From NCBI RefSeq assembly GCF_038502225.1, contig NC_091292.1, positions 45,790,699 to 45,854,698 of the forward strand: 64,000 nucleotides of DNA, written 5' to 3'. A program made the position numbers and the translations under genes. The notes under the pieces were generated by a model. That model did not search any database. It saw nothing but the letters and a program-made list of their open reading frames with translations, and was not told the DNA's origin. This DNA is from Cherax quadricarinatus (Eukaryota; Arthropoda; Malacostraca; Decapoda; Parastacidae). Below, piece by piece: positions 1 through 9,655 of this stretch. How positions within the stretch are numbered: position 1 is the first letter of the stretch; each line of letters starts with the position of its first letter.

Positions 1-1961
1 CTGGCCAAGTTGTATAGTAAATCCCAATCAACCATCTCTACTATAGTGAGCAGGAAAACGGCAATCAAGGAAGCTGTTCTTGCAAAAGGTGCAACTGTGA
101 ATATAAAACAGCAATCACAAGTGTTAGAAAATTTTGAGAGACTGTTACTGGTGTGGATAAATGAAAAACAGATAGCAGGAGATAGCATCTCTCAAGCGAT
201 CATTTGTGAAAAGGCTAGGCAGTTGCATGAGGATTTAATTAGAAAAATGCCTGCAACTAGTGGTGATGTGAGTGAATTTAAGGCCAGCAAAGGTTGGTTT
301 GAAATATTTAAGAATCGTAGTGGCATACATAGTGTGATTAGGCATGGTGAGGCTGCCAGTTCAGACCACAAAGCGGCTGAAAAATATGTGAAGGAATTCA
401 AGGAGTACATAGAGGCTGAAGGATTGAAATTTGAACAAGTGTTTAATTGTGACAAAACAGGCCTGTTTTGGAAGAAATTGCCAAGCAGGACCTACATTAC
501 TCATGAGGAAAAGGCCCTCCCAGGACATAAGCCTATGAAAGACAGGCTTACTCTGTTGATGTGTGCCAATGCTAGTGGTGATTGCAAAGTGAAGCCTTTA
601 TTGGTGTATCACAAACTCCCAGAATGTTCAGGAAAAACAATGTCCTCAAGGCTAATTTGTGTGTGCTGTGGAGGGCAAACACTAAGGCATGGGTCACTAG
701 GGACTTTTTCTATGACTGGTTACACCATGCATTTGCCCCCACTGTGAAAAATTACCTAACTGAAAAGAAATTAGACCTTAAGTGCCTCCTGGTGTTAATG
801 CCCCTGGTCATCCTACAGACTTGTCAGAGCGACTTTGTGGGGACATGAGCTTCATTAAGGTCAAGTTTTTGCCTCCTAATACCACTCCTCTCCTGCAGCC
901 CATGGACCAGCAGGTCATTTCCAACTTCAAGAAACTGTACACAAAAGCTATGTTTGAAAGGTGCTTTGAAGTGACCACAGAAACTCTATTGACTCTAAAG
1001 GAGTTTTGGAAGGATCACTTTAATATCCTCAATTGTGTAAACCTTATAGGTAAGGCTTGGGAGGGAGTGACTAAGAGGACCTTGAACTCTGCTTGGAAGA
1101 AATTGTGGCCAGAATGTGTAGACAAAAGGGATTTTGAACGGATTGAAGCTAACCCTATGCCAGTTGAGGATTCCATTGTGGCATTGGGAAAGTCCTTGGG
1201 GTTGGAGGTTAGTGGGGAGGATGTGGAAGAGTTGGTGGAGGAGGACAATGACAAACTAACCACTGATGAGCTGCTAGATCATCTTCAACAGCAAGAGGCC
1301 AGACCTGAGGAAACTGCTTCGGAGGAGGGGATGGAAAAAGTGAGGAAGTTGCCCACTTCAAAGATTAAGGAAATGTGTGCAAAGTGGGTTGAAGTGCAAA
1401 CCTTTTTTGATGAAAATCACCCTAACACAGCTACTGCAAGCCGTGTTGGCAACCTGTACACTGACAATGTTGTGAACCACTTTAGAAAAGTCATAAAGGA
1501 ACGAGAGGTACAGGTCTCTATGGACAGATATGTTGTGTGACAGAAGTCCAGTGACTCTGAAGCTGGTCCTAGTGGCATTAGAAGAAGAAGGGAAGTAACC
1601 CCAGAAAAGGACTTGCCACCTCAAGTCCTAATGGAGGGGGATTCCCCTTCTAAACATTAAAAACTTCAACACTCTCCCCTCCTCCCATCCCATCAATCAT
1701 CACCAGATCTTTATTAAAGGTAAGTGTCAATTATTCTATTGTGTTTATTCTATTTTTATTATTGCTATTGTAATTATTCTATTGCATTAAACTTAATATT
1801 TCATGTGGTAAAGTTTTTTTTTTTTCATACTTTTGGGTGTCTTGCACGGATTAATTTGATTTCCATTATTTCTTATGGGGAAAATTGATTCGCTTTCCAA
1901 TAATTTTGCTTTACGATGAGCTCTCAGGAACGGATTAATGACGTGAACCGGGGGTCCATTG
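1..1961 (+). mobile_element. Tigger (pogo/Tc1-mariner) DNA transposon copy 1, 5' cut by window edge
   Basis: A decayed Tigger copy whose 5' end lies outside the window. The 3' end is readable: it closes with the inverted-repeat end GGGGGTCCATTG at 1961, followed by TA at 1962-1963, the expected Tigger target dinucleotide. The conserved 3' noncoding stretch (pyrimidine-rich block near 1675, ATTAAAG followed by GTAAGTG near 1713, and a block centred on ATTTCTTATGGGG near 1868) matches the other Tigger copies in the window. One base in the terminal repeat differs from the family end (CAATGG instead of CAGTGG when read from the tip). The copy is not autonomous because its transposase is frameshifted. 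Confidence 0.9.
10..1660 (+). pseudogene. Tigger transposase pseudogene (two frameshifts and a stop)
   Basis: A DDE-type Tigger transposase that would cut and paste its own element in the nucleus. Comparison with the intact copy at 2712-4505 shows a 5-bp deletion near 613, after the segment ending LLVYH, and a 4-bp deletion near 798 that removes the second catalytic aspartate in the LDNAPGHP motif. A TGA at 1538-1540 replaces CGA, a likely CpG decay. The first catalytic aspartate is still there in NCDKTGLFW, though the following Glu has become Lys, and the third is kept in QPMDQQV. The frame starts inside the DNA-binding domain because the window begins there. It cannot make active protein. 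Confidence 0.9.
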
Positions 1962-1963
1962 TA

Positions 1964-2439
1964 TTTGTATTGTGAGGTAATTATTGTAATAAAAATAAAT
2001 ATTGTGAGGTAATAGTTTTACAAACTCTTACTAATGTACGTGAATAAACTAAAAGTAGACACGTATTAATACACATTTATTTCGCCTGACCAAGTGGCCA
2101 CCCACTACCTGTTGAGTTTGTGTTTTTACATTGTCTGAACTCTGTATCTCGTTCTCTCTCTCTCTCGTTTACTCTTTTGTTAACTAGTTGGCTCTCACTG
2201 ACGAAGGCGTCTAAACTTAGCTGTGATAAAAAGAAAAGTCGTAAGCCTCTTACTTTATTTTATTCAATAAACACCCTGCCACTCACCTCTCACACGTTAA
2301 CATTAATATTTTAAGGTAAGTAATGAGTGTATTCTGTGTGTATCTTACCTTTTATTGTGTTTTTAATGCCTAGTTCTATTGCTAACTTAATATAAGTTAG
2401 TGTAAACTTGTTGTCTGGCATTTATTGCTCTGTTAATAA
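1964..2439 (+). repeat. Diverged dispersed repeat flanking Tigger copies
   Basis: No gene is visible. The stretch shares landmarks in the same order with 4782-5204: GTGAGGTA, then a (G/A)GGC(G/A)TCTAAA motif, then CACTCACCTCTCA, then ATTTTAAGGTAA followed by TAATGAGTGTA. The small frame around 2198 reads KASKLSCDKKKSR, which resembles the basic N-terminus of Tigger1-type transposases, so this may be a relic of a different Tigger family. A (TC)n run lies near 2153. Assignment is tentative. Confidence 0.5.
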
Positions 2440-2441
2440 TA

Positions 2442-2520
2442 CAGTGGACCCCTGCATAGCGAACGCCTTGCATAGCGAACAATCCGCATAGCGAACGCTT
2501 TGTTCGCTAAAATTTTGCCC
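2442..2520 (+). repeat. Tigger 5' terminal inverted repeat with three GCATAGCGAAC repeats
   Basis: The terminal repeat pairs with 4757-4779. The unit GCATAGCGAAC occurs three times within about 50 bp of the 5' tip (from about 2454, 2471 and 2485). The same unit appears inside the 3' end near 4690 and in the 3' terminal repeat itself. Repeated subterminal sites of this kind are typical transposase-binding sites; binding here is inferred. Confidence 0.85.
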
Positions 2521-2711
2521 CGCATAGTGGACAAAAACCCGCTCAGCGACCTTCGTCCGAGACGCGTCCAATGTGCGCCCTCAGCCAGCCTCACATGTGC
2601 CGCCCGTCCCATTGTTTACCAGCCAGCCTCCGCGGTAACATTCAAGCATACACTCGGAATATTTCGTATTATTACAGTGTTTTCGGTGCTGTTTGTGGAA
2701 AATAAGTGACC

Positions 2712-4505
2712 ATGGGCCCCAAGAAAGCTTCTAGTGCCAACCCTACACCTCAAAGGGTAAGAATACCCATTGAAATGAAGAAAGAGATCATTGATAAGTA
2801 TGAAAGTGGAGTACGTATCACCGACCTGGTCAGGTTGTACAAGAAACCAAAATCAACCATCGCTTCTATTGTGGGCAAGAAAACGGCAATCAAGGAAGCT
2901 GTTGTTGCCAAAGGTTTAACTGTGTTTTCGAAACAAAGATCGCAAGTGATGGAAGATGTTGAGAGACTCTTATTGGTGTGGATAAATGAAAAACAGCTAG
3001 CAGGAGATAGCGTCTCTCAAGCGATCATATGTGAAAAGGCTAGGAAGTTGCATGACGATTTAATTAAAAAAATGCCTGCAACTAGTGATGATGTGAGTGA
3101 ATTTAAGGCCAGCAAAGGTTGGTTTGAGAGATTTAAGAAGCGTAGTGGCATCCATAGTGTGATACGGCATGGTGAGGCTGCCAGTTCGGACCACAAAGCG
3201 GCTGAAAAATATGTGCATGAATTCAAGGAGTACATAGAAACTGAAGGACTGGAACCTGAACAAGTGTTTAATTGTGATGAAACAGGCCTGTTCTGGAAGA
3301 AAATGCCAAGCAGGACCTACATTACTCAGGAGGAAAAGGCACTCCCAGGACATAAGCCTATGAAAGACAGGCTTACTTTGTTGATGTGTGCCAATGCTAG
3401 TGGTGATTGCAAAGTTAAGCCTTTATTAGTGTATCACTCTGAAACTCCCAGAGCGTTCAGGCAAAAGAATGTCCTCAAGGATAATTTGTGTGTGCTGTGG
3501 AGGGCAAACAGTAAGGCATGGGTCACTAGGGAATTTTTCTATAACTGGTTACACCATGCATTTGCCCCCAATGTGAAAGATTACCTAACTGAAAAGAAAT
3601 TAGACCTTAAGTGCCTCCTGGTGTTAGACAATGCCCCTGGTCATCCTACAGACGTGGCAGAGCGACTTTATGGGGACATGAGCTTCATTAAGGTGAAGTT
3701 TTTGCCTCCTAATACCACTCCTCTCCTGCAGCCCATGGACCAGCAGGTCATTTCCAACTTCAAGAAACTGTACACAAAAGCTCTGTTTCAAAAGTGCTTT
3801 GAAGTGACCACAGACACTCGATTGACTCTAAAAGAGTTTTGGAAGGATCACTTTAATATCCTCAATTGTGTAAACCTTATAGGTAAGGCTTGGGAGGGAG
3901 TGACTAAGAGAACCTTGAACTCTGCTTGGAAGAAACTGTGGCCAGAATGTGTAGACAAAAGGGATTTTGAAGGGTTTGAGGCTAACCCTGAGAGGAGTAG
4001 TATACCAGTTGAGGAATCAATTGTGGAATTGGGGAAGTCCTTGGGGTTGGAGGTTAGTGGGGAGGATGTGGAAGAGTTGGTGGAGGAGGACAATGAAGAA
4101 CTAACCACTGATGAGCTGATAGATCAACTTCAAGAGCAAGAGGCCAGACCTGGGGAAACTGGTTCAAAGGAGGGGAGAGAGAAATTGAAGGAATTGCCTA
4201 CTTCAAAGATTAAGGAAATGTGTGCAAAATGGCTTGAAGTGCAAACCTTTTTTGATGAAAATCACCCTCACACAGCTATTGCAAGCCGTGCTGGTGACTG
4301 TTACAATGACACTGTTGTGAACCACTTTAGACAAATCATAAAGGAACGAGAGGTACAGGCCACTATGGACAGATATGTTGTGCGAAAGAAGTCCAGTGAC
4401 TCTGAAGCTGGTCCTAGTGGCATTAAAAGAAGAAGGGAAGTAACCCCAGAAAAGGACTTGCTACCTCAAGTCCTAATGGAAGGGGATTCCCCTTCTAAAC
4501 ACTAA
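2712..4505 (+). CDS. Tigger transposase, 597 aa, uninterrupted
   Basis: This is a pogo/Tigger-family DDE transposase expected to bind its own terminal repeats and catalyse cut-and-paste at TA sites. I start it at the ATG at 2712, which has a strong context (GACCATGG) and gives MGPKKASS; the same start is seen in the other copies. Residues about 12-60 form a psq/CENPB-type helix-turn-helix and about 75-145 a second CENPB-type DNA-binding domain. The DDE domain follows: D189 in NCDETGLFW, D306 in LDNAPGHP and D343 in QPMDQQV, giving 36 residues between the last two. Residues about 448-478 are acidic and the tail holds a basic KRRR patch, a possible nuclear signal. No host role (CENPB- or TIGD-like domestication) is suggested, because the gene sits between intact transposon ends. 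Confidence 0.95.
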   Translation: MGPKKASSANPTPQRVRIPIEMKKEIIDKYESGVRITDLVRLYKKPKSTIASIVGKKTAIKEAVVAKGLTVFSKQRSQVMEDVERLLLVWINEKQLAGDSVSQAIICEKARKLHDDLIKKMPATSDDVSEFKASKGWFERFKKRSGIHSVIRHGEAASSDHKAAEKYVHEFKEYIETEGLEPEQVFNCDETGLFWKKMPSRTYITQEEKALPGHKPMKDRLTLLMCANASGDCKVKPLLVYHSETPRAFRQKNVLKDNLCVLWRANSKAWVTREFFYNWLHHAFAPNVKDYLTEKKLDLKCLLVLDNAPGHPTDVAERLYGDMSFIKVKFLPPNTTPLLQPMDQQVISNFKKLYTKALFQKCFEVTTDTRLTLKEFWKDHFNILNCVNLIGKAWEGVTKRTLNSAWKKLWPECVDKRDFEGFEANPERSSIPVEESIVELGKSLGLEVSGEDVEELVEEDNEELTTDELIDQLQEQEARPGETGSKEGREKLKELPTSKIKEMCAKWLEVQTFFDENHPHTAIASRAGDCYNDTVVNHFRQIIKEREVQATMDRYVVRKKSSDSEAGPSGIKRRREVTPEKDLLPQVLMEGDSPSKH

Positions 4506-4781
4506 CACTCTCTCTCCCCTCCTCCCATCCCATCAATCATCACCAGATCTTCAATAAAAGTAAGTGTCATGTAATTGTGCATGCCTTTTTCAGTTTGTGT
4601 GTACTAAAATTAACATTTTTTTGTGGTAAAAAAAATTTTTTTTCATACTTTTGGGTGTCTTGCACGGATTAATTTTATTTCCATTATTTCTTATGGGGAA
4701 AATTAATTCGCATAGCGAACATTTCGCATAACGACCAGCCCTCTTGCACGGATTAAGTTCGCTATGCGGGGGTCCACTGTA

Positions 4782-5204
4782 CTTGTGTACCTGTGAGGTA
4801 GCCAGGCGGAGGGAAAACATTACGTTTTCTCTGGTCCAGCACCAGAGAAAATGTGTATGAATCTGTATTTGGCCTAGTAACTCCCCCACTCCGCTTTTGT
4901 TTACAATTCTCGGCATGAATTATTCATTACTTCTCCCTTCGTTTATGATGGCATCTAAAAGTAGTTGTTAGAAACTATTAAATTCTATGAACAAGGTATG
5001 TCGATGCTAATAATATGGCTCTGGACCGCAGTGTAGATAACCGATAAGTGTAGCCCCGGCGGGCTACACCTACCAGCTACCTACACTGACTTCCTACAAA
5101 TAAATACTACTCACCTCTCATTCTACATTAAGACTACACATATTTTAAGGTAAATAATGAGTGTACTGTATGTGAATTTCATCTCTCTGGGCTCCTGTAA
5201 ATAT
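4782..5204 (+). repeat. Dispersed repeat, second copy (also inverted at 17115-17573)
   Basis: No gene. About 120 bp from the GGTAGCC motif near 4797 to the TGATGGCATCTAAA motif near 4946 is clearly homologous to the reverse strand of about 17158-17275. The later part shares the ATTTTAAGGTAA and TAATGAGTGTA landmarks with 2310-2335. The reading frame at TGATGGCATCTAAA starts MASK, as in Tigger1-type transposases, so this may be a relic of that family. No ends or duplications could be fixed. Confidence 0.55.
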
Positions 5205-6956
5205 CATATATTAGGCAGTAGGTTGGTAGACAGCAGCCACCCAGGGAAGTACTACCGTCCTGCCAGATGACTGTGAAACAGAAACCTATAACTGTTTTAC
5301 ATGATGGTAGGATTGCTGGTGTCTTTTTCTGTCTCATAAACACGCTAGATAACAGGGATATCTTGCTACTCCTACTTACATATGGTCACACTTCACAGAC
5401 ATGCACATGCATATATATATACATGTACATACATCTAGGTTTTTCTCCTATTTCTAAATAGCTCTTGTTCTTCTTTATTTCTTCTACTGTCCATGGGAAA
5501 GTGGAAAAGAATCTTTCCTCCGTAAGCCATGTGTGTCGTATGAGGCGACTAAAATGCCGGGAGCAATGGGCTAGTAACCCCTTCTCCTGTAAACATTTGC
5601 TAAAAAAGAGAAGAAGAAAAACTTTATAAAACTGGGATACTTGAATGTGTGTGGATGTAGTGCAGATGACAAGAAACAGATGATTGCTGATGTTATGAAT
5701 GAAAAGAAGTTGGATGTCCTGGCCCTAAGCAAAACAAAGCTGAAGGGGGTAGGGGAGTTTCAGTGAGGGGAAATAAATGGGATTAAATCTGGAGTATCTG
5801 AGAGAGTTAGAGCTGAAGAAGGGGTAGCAATAATGTTGAAGGATCAGTTATGGAAGGAGAAGAGAATATGAATGCGTAAATTCAAGGATTATGTGGATTA
5901 AAGTAAAGGTTGGATGCGAAAAGTGGGTCATAATAAGCGTGCATGCACCTGGAGAAGAGAGGAATGTAGAGGAGAAAGAGAGATTTTGGGAGATGTTAAG
6001 TGAATGTATAGGAACCTTTGAACCAAGTGAGAGAGTAATTGTGGTAGGGGACCTAAATGGTTAAGTAGGAGAAACTTTTAGAGAGGGTGTGGTAGGTAAG
6101 CTTGGGGTGCCAGGTGTAAATGATAATGGGAGCCCTTTGATTGAACTTTGTATAGAAAGGGGTTTAGTTATAGGTAATACATATTTTAAGAAAAAGAGGA
6201 TAAATAAGTATACACGATATGATGTAGGGCGAAATGACAGTAGTTTGATGGATAATGTATTGGTAGATAAAAGACTGTTGAGTAGACTTCAGGATGTACA
6301 TGTTTATAGAGGGGCCACAGATATACCAGATCACTTTTTAATTGTAGCTACACTGAGAGTAAAAGGTAGATGGGATACAAGGAGAATAGAAGCATCAGGG
6401 AAGAGAGAGGTGAAGGTTTATAAACTAAAAGAGGAGGCAGTTAAGGTAAGATATAAACAGCTATTGGAGGATAGATGGGCTAATGAGAGCATAGACAATG
6501 GGGTCGAAGAGGTATGGGGTAGGTTTAAAAGTGTAGTGTCAGAGTGTTCAACAGAAGTTTGTGGTTACAGAAAAGCGGGTGCAGGAGGGAAGAGGAGTGA
6601 TTGGTGGAATGATGATGTAAAGAGAGTAGTAAGGGAGAAAAAGTTAGCATATGAAAAGTTTTTACAAAGTAGAAGTGATGCAAGGAGGGAAGAGTATATG
6701 GAGAAAAAGAGAGAGGTTAAGAGAGTGGTGAAGCAATGTAAAAAGAGAGCAAATGAGAGAGTGGATGAGATGTTATCAACAAATTTTGTAGAAAATAAGA
6801 AAAAGTTTTGGAGTGAGATTAACAAGTTAAGGAAGCCTAGAGAACAAATGGATTTGTCAGTTAAAAATAGGAGAGAGAGTTATTAAATGGAGAGTTAAAG
6901 GTATTGGGAAGATGGAGGGAATATTTTGAGGAATTGTTAAATGTTGATGAAGATAG
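5205..6956 (+). mobile_element. RTE-like LINE, 5' half, decayed
   Basis: This is the 5' untranslated region and the endonuclease half of the LINE family seen uninterrupted at 20174-23077. The 5' boundary is approximate. The shared leader includes the block around 5525-5595 (GTGTCGTATGAGGCGACTAA). The copy breaks off at about 6956, inside the segment coding for ELLNVDEDR, where a Tigger end and then an inverted LINE copy begin. It holds in-frame stops (for example near 5764 and 6061), so it is dead. Confidence 0.85.
5635..6956 (+). pseudogene. RTE-like LINE endonuclease domain pseudogene
   Basis: The reading starts around 5635 with a segment like KLGCLNVRGCSADD and covers the apurinic-type endonuclease (EEP) domain, which nicks target DNA for target-primed reverse transcription. 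The longest open part is 6089-6886. Motifs include a Tyr-Asp-Val-Gly-Arg-Asn segment and a His-Val-Tyr-Arg-Gly-Ala segment also present in the open copy. A TGA replaces the Arg/Trp region near 5764 and a TAA follows DLNG near 6061, hitting the catalytic GDLNAKVG motif. The reverse transcriptase half is missing. Confidence 0.8.
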
Positions 6957-6985
6957 ATAATATCGTTGGTCGAGGGTCCACTGTA
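6957..6985 (+). mobile_element. Orphan 3' end of a Tigger element
   Basis: A 29-bp stretch ends in GAGGGTCCACTG, exactly the Tigger terminal repeat, followed by TA at 6986-6987 that belongs to the LINE beyond it (TGTATTCAC in the family). The rest of this Tigger is absent: the sequence to its left is the oppositely oriented LINE piece. This marks a deletion or inversion breakpoint. Confidence 0.75.
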
Positions 6986-9232
6986 TTCACTTTTAATTTT
7001 CTTCTTTTACATACCCTACCAAAGTCATCCACCAACCTCTGCAACTTCTCTTCAGAATCTCTCAAGAGCACAGTGTCATCAGCAAAGAGCAACTGTGACA
7101 ACTCCCACTTTATGTGTGATTCTTTATCTTTTAACTCCACGCCTCTTGCCAAGACCCTCACATTTACTTCTCTTACAACCCCATCTATAAATATATTAAA
7201 CAAACATGGTGACATCACACATCCTTGTCTAAGGCCTACTTTTACTGGGAAATAATCTCCCTCTTTCCTACATACTCTAACTGGAGCCTCACTATACTCG
7301 TAAAAACTCTTCACTGCTTTCAGTAACCTACCTCCTACACCATACACCTGCAACATCTGCCACATTGCCCCCCTATCCACCCTGTCACACGCCTTTTCCA
7401 AATCCATAAATGCCACAAAAAACTCTTTAGCCTTATCTAAATACTGTTCACTTATATGTTTCACTGTAAACACCTTGTCCACACACCCCCTACCTTTCCT
7501 AAAGCCTCCTTGTTCATCTGCTATCCTATTCTCTGTCTTACTCTTAATTCTTTCAATAATAACTCTACCATACACTTTACCAGGTATACTCAACAGACTT
7601 ATCCCCCTATAATTTTTGCACTCTCTTTTATCCCCTTTGCCTTTATACAAAGGAACTATGCATGCTCTCTGCCAATCCCTAGGTACCTTACCCTCTTCCA
7701 TACATTTATTAAATAATTGCACCAACCACTCCAAAACTATATCCCCACCTGCTTTTAACATTTCTATCTTTATCCCATCAATCCCGGCTGCCTTACCCCC
7801 TTTCATTTTACCTACTGCCTCACGAACTTCCCCCACACTTACAACTGGCTCTTCCTCACTCCTACAAGATGTTATTCCTCCTTGCCCTATACACGAAATA
7901 ACAGCTTCCCTATCTTCATCAACATTTAACAATTCCTCAAAATATTCCCTCCATCTTCTCAATACCTCTAACTCTCCATTTAATAACTCTCCTCTCCTAT
8001 TTTTAACTGACAAATCCATTTGTTCTCTAGGCTTCCTTAACTTGTTAATCTCACTCCAAAACTTTTTCTTATTTTCTACAAAATTTGTTGATAATGTTAT
8101 CTAATTTGCTCTCTTTTTACATTGCTTCACCACTCTCTTAACCTCTCTCTTTTTCTCCATATACTCTTCCCTCCTTGCATCACTTCTACTTTGTAAAAAC
8201 TTCTCATATGCTAACTTTTTCTCCCTTACTACTCTCTTTACATCATCATTCCACCAATCGCTCCTCTTTCCTCCCGCACCCACTTTCCTGTAACCACAAA
8301 CTTCTGCTGAACACTCTAACACTACATTTTTAAACCTACCCCATACCTCTTCGACCCCATTGCCTATGGTCTCATTAGCCCATCTATCCTCCAATAGCTG
8401 TTCATATCTTACCCTAACTGCCTCCTCTTTTAGCTTATAAACCTTCACCTCTCTCTTCCCTGATGCTTCTATTCTCCTTGTATCCTATCTACCTTTTACT
8501 CTCAGTGTAGCTACAAATAAAAAGTGATCTGATATATCTGTGGCCCCTCTATAAACATGTACATCCTGAAGTCTACTCAACAGTCTTTTATCTACCAATA
8601 CATAATCCAACAAACTACTGTCATTTTGCCCTACATCATATCTTGTATACTTATTTATCCTCTTTTTCTTAAAATATGTATTACCTATAACTAAACCCCT
8701 TTCCATACAAAGTTCAATCAAAGGGCTCCCATTATCATTTATAACTGGCACCCCAAACTTACCTACCACACCCTCTCTAAAAGTTTCTCCTACTTTAACA
8801 TTCAGGTCCCCTACCACAATTCCTCTCAATTGGTCCAAAGGTTCCTATACATTCACTTAACATCTCCCAAAATCTCTCCTCTACATTCCTCTCTTCTCCA
8901 GGTGCATACACGCTTATTATGACCCACTTTTCGCATCCAACCTTTACTTTAATCCACATAATCCTTGAATTTACACATTCATATTCTCTTTTCTCCTTCC
9001 ATAACTGATCCTTCAACATTACTGCTACCTCTTCCTTAGCTCTAACTCTCTCAGATACTCCAAATTTAATCCCATTTATTTCCCCCCACCAAAACTCCCC
9101 TACCCCGTTCAGCTTTGTTTCGCTTAGGGCCAAGACATCCAACTTCTTTTCATTCATAACATCAGCAATCATCTGTTTCTTGTCATCCGCACTACATCCA
9201 CGCACATTCAAGCATCCCAGTTTTATAAAGTT
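6986..9232 (-). pseudogene. RTE-like LINE endonuclease/reverse transcriptase pseudogene
   Basis: Three open segments (about 8795-9211, 8485-8838 and 6937-8448 in two frames) cover the EEP endonuclease and most of the reverse transcriptase. Reverse transcriptase motifs seen are MKGGKAAGIDG, GISLLSIPGK, FMDLEKACDRV (palm aspartate), GLRQGCVMSP and LLFADDTVLL (the FADD box). A frameshift near 8830, a stop near 8485 and a small change near 8100 break the frame. Loss of the C-terminal part and 3' end means it cannot retrotranspose. Confidence 0.85.
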
Positions 9233-9655
9233 TTTCTTCTTCTCTTTTTTAGTAAATGTCTACAGGAGAAGGGGTTACTAGCCCATCGCTCCCGGCATTT
9301 TAGTCGCCTCGTACGACACGCATGGTTTGCGGAGGAAAGATTCTTTTCCAGTTCCCCAAGGGCAATAGAAGAAATAAAGAAGAACAAGAGCTATTTAGAA
9401 AAAGGAGAAAAACCTAGATGTATGTATATATATATATGTATGTGCGTGTCTGTGAAGTGTGACCAAATTGTAAGTAGGAGTAACAAGGTATCCCTGTTAT
9501 CTAGCGTGTTTATGAGACAGAAAAAGACACCAGCAATCCTACCATCATGCAAAACAGTTACAGGTTTCTGTTTCACAGTCATCTGGCAGGACGGTAGTAC
9601 TTCCCTGGGTGGTTGCTGTCTACCAACCTACTACCTCAATCATATCCCCCCCTAA
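6986..9655 (-). mobile_element. RTE-like LINE copy, minus strand, 5' two-thirds
   Basis: On the minus strand the copy includes the 5' leader (about 9655 down to 9230), the endonuclease, the linker and most of the reverse transcriptase, ending at the segment KLKVNT near 6988. The 3' end is lost at the Tigger remnant. Together with 5205-6956 it makes an inverted repeat with arms of about 1.75 kb. The leader joins CR1/Jockey-like LINE sequence near 9640-9655. Confidence 0.85.

Larger units (their letters stand above)
2442..4779 (+). mobile_element. Structurally complete Tigger DNA transposon, 2338 bp
   Basis: The element runs from CAGTGGACCCCTGCATAGCG at 2442 to the matching inverted end at 4779, and is flanked by TA at 2440-2441 and 4780-4781. 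The terminal inverted repeats are about 22 bp with one mismatch. Copies of GCATAGCGAAC recur just inside both ends, likely transposase-binding sites. Between them lies one uninterrupted transposase frame. Of the Tigger copies here it is the only one with both ends, both TA duplications and an open transposase, so it is the best candidate for an autonomous or recently active element. Activity itself cannot be judged from sequence alone. Confidence 0.95.

Noticed and set aside
3017..4108. Minus-strand frames over the Tigger transposase
   Set aside because: They mirror the sense gene and recur identically at decayed copies; composition is that of an antisense frame.
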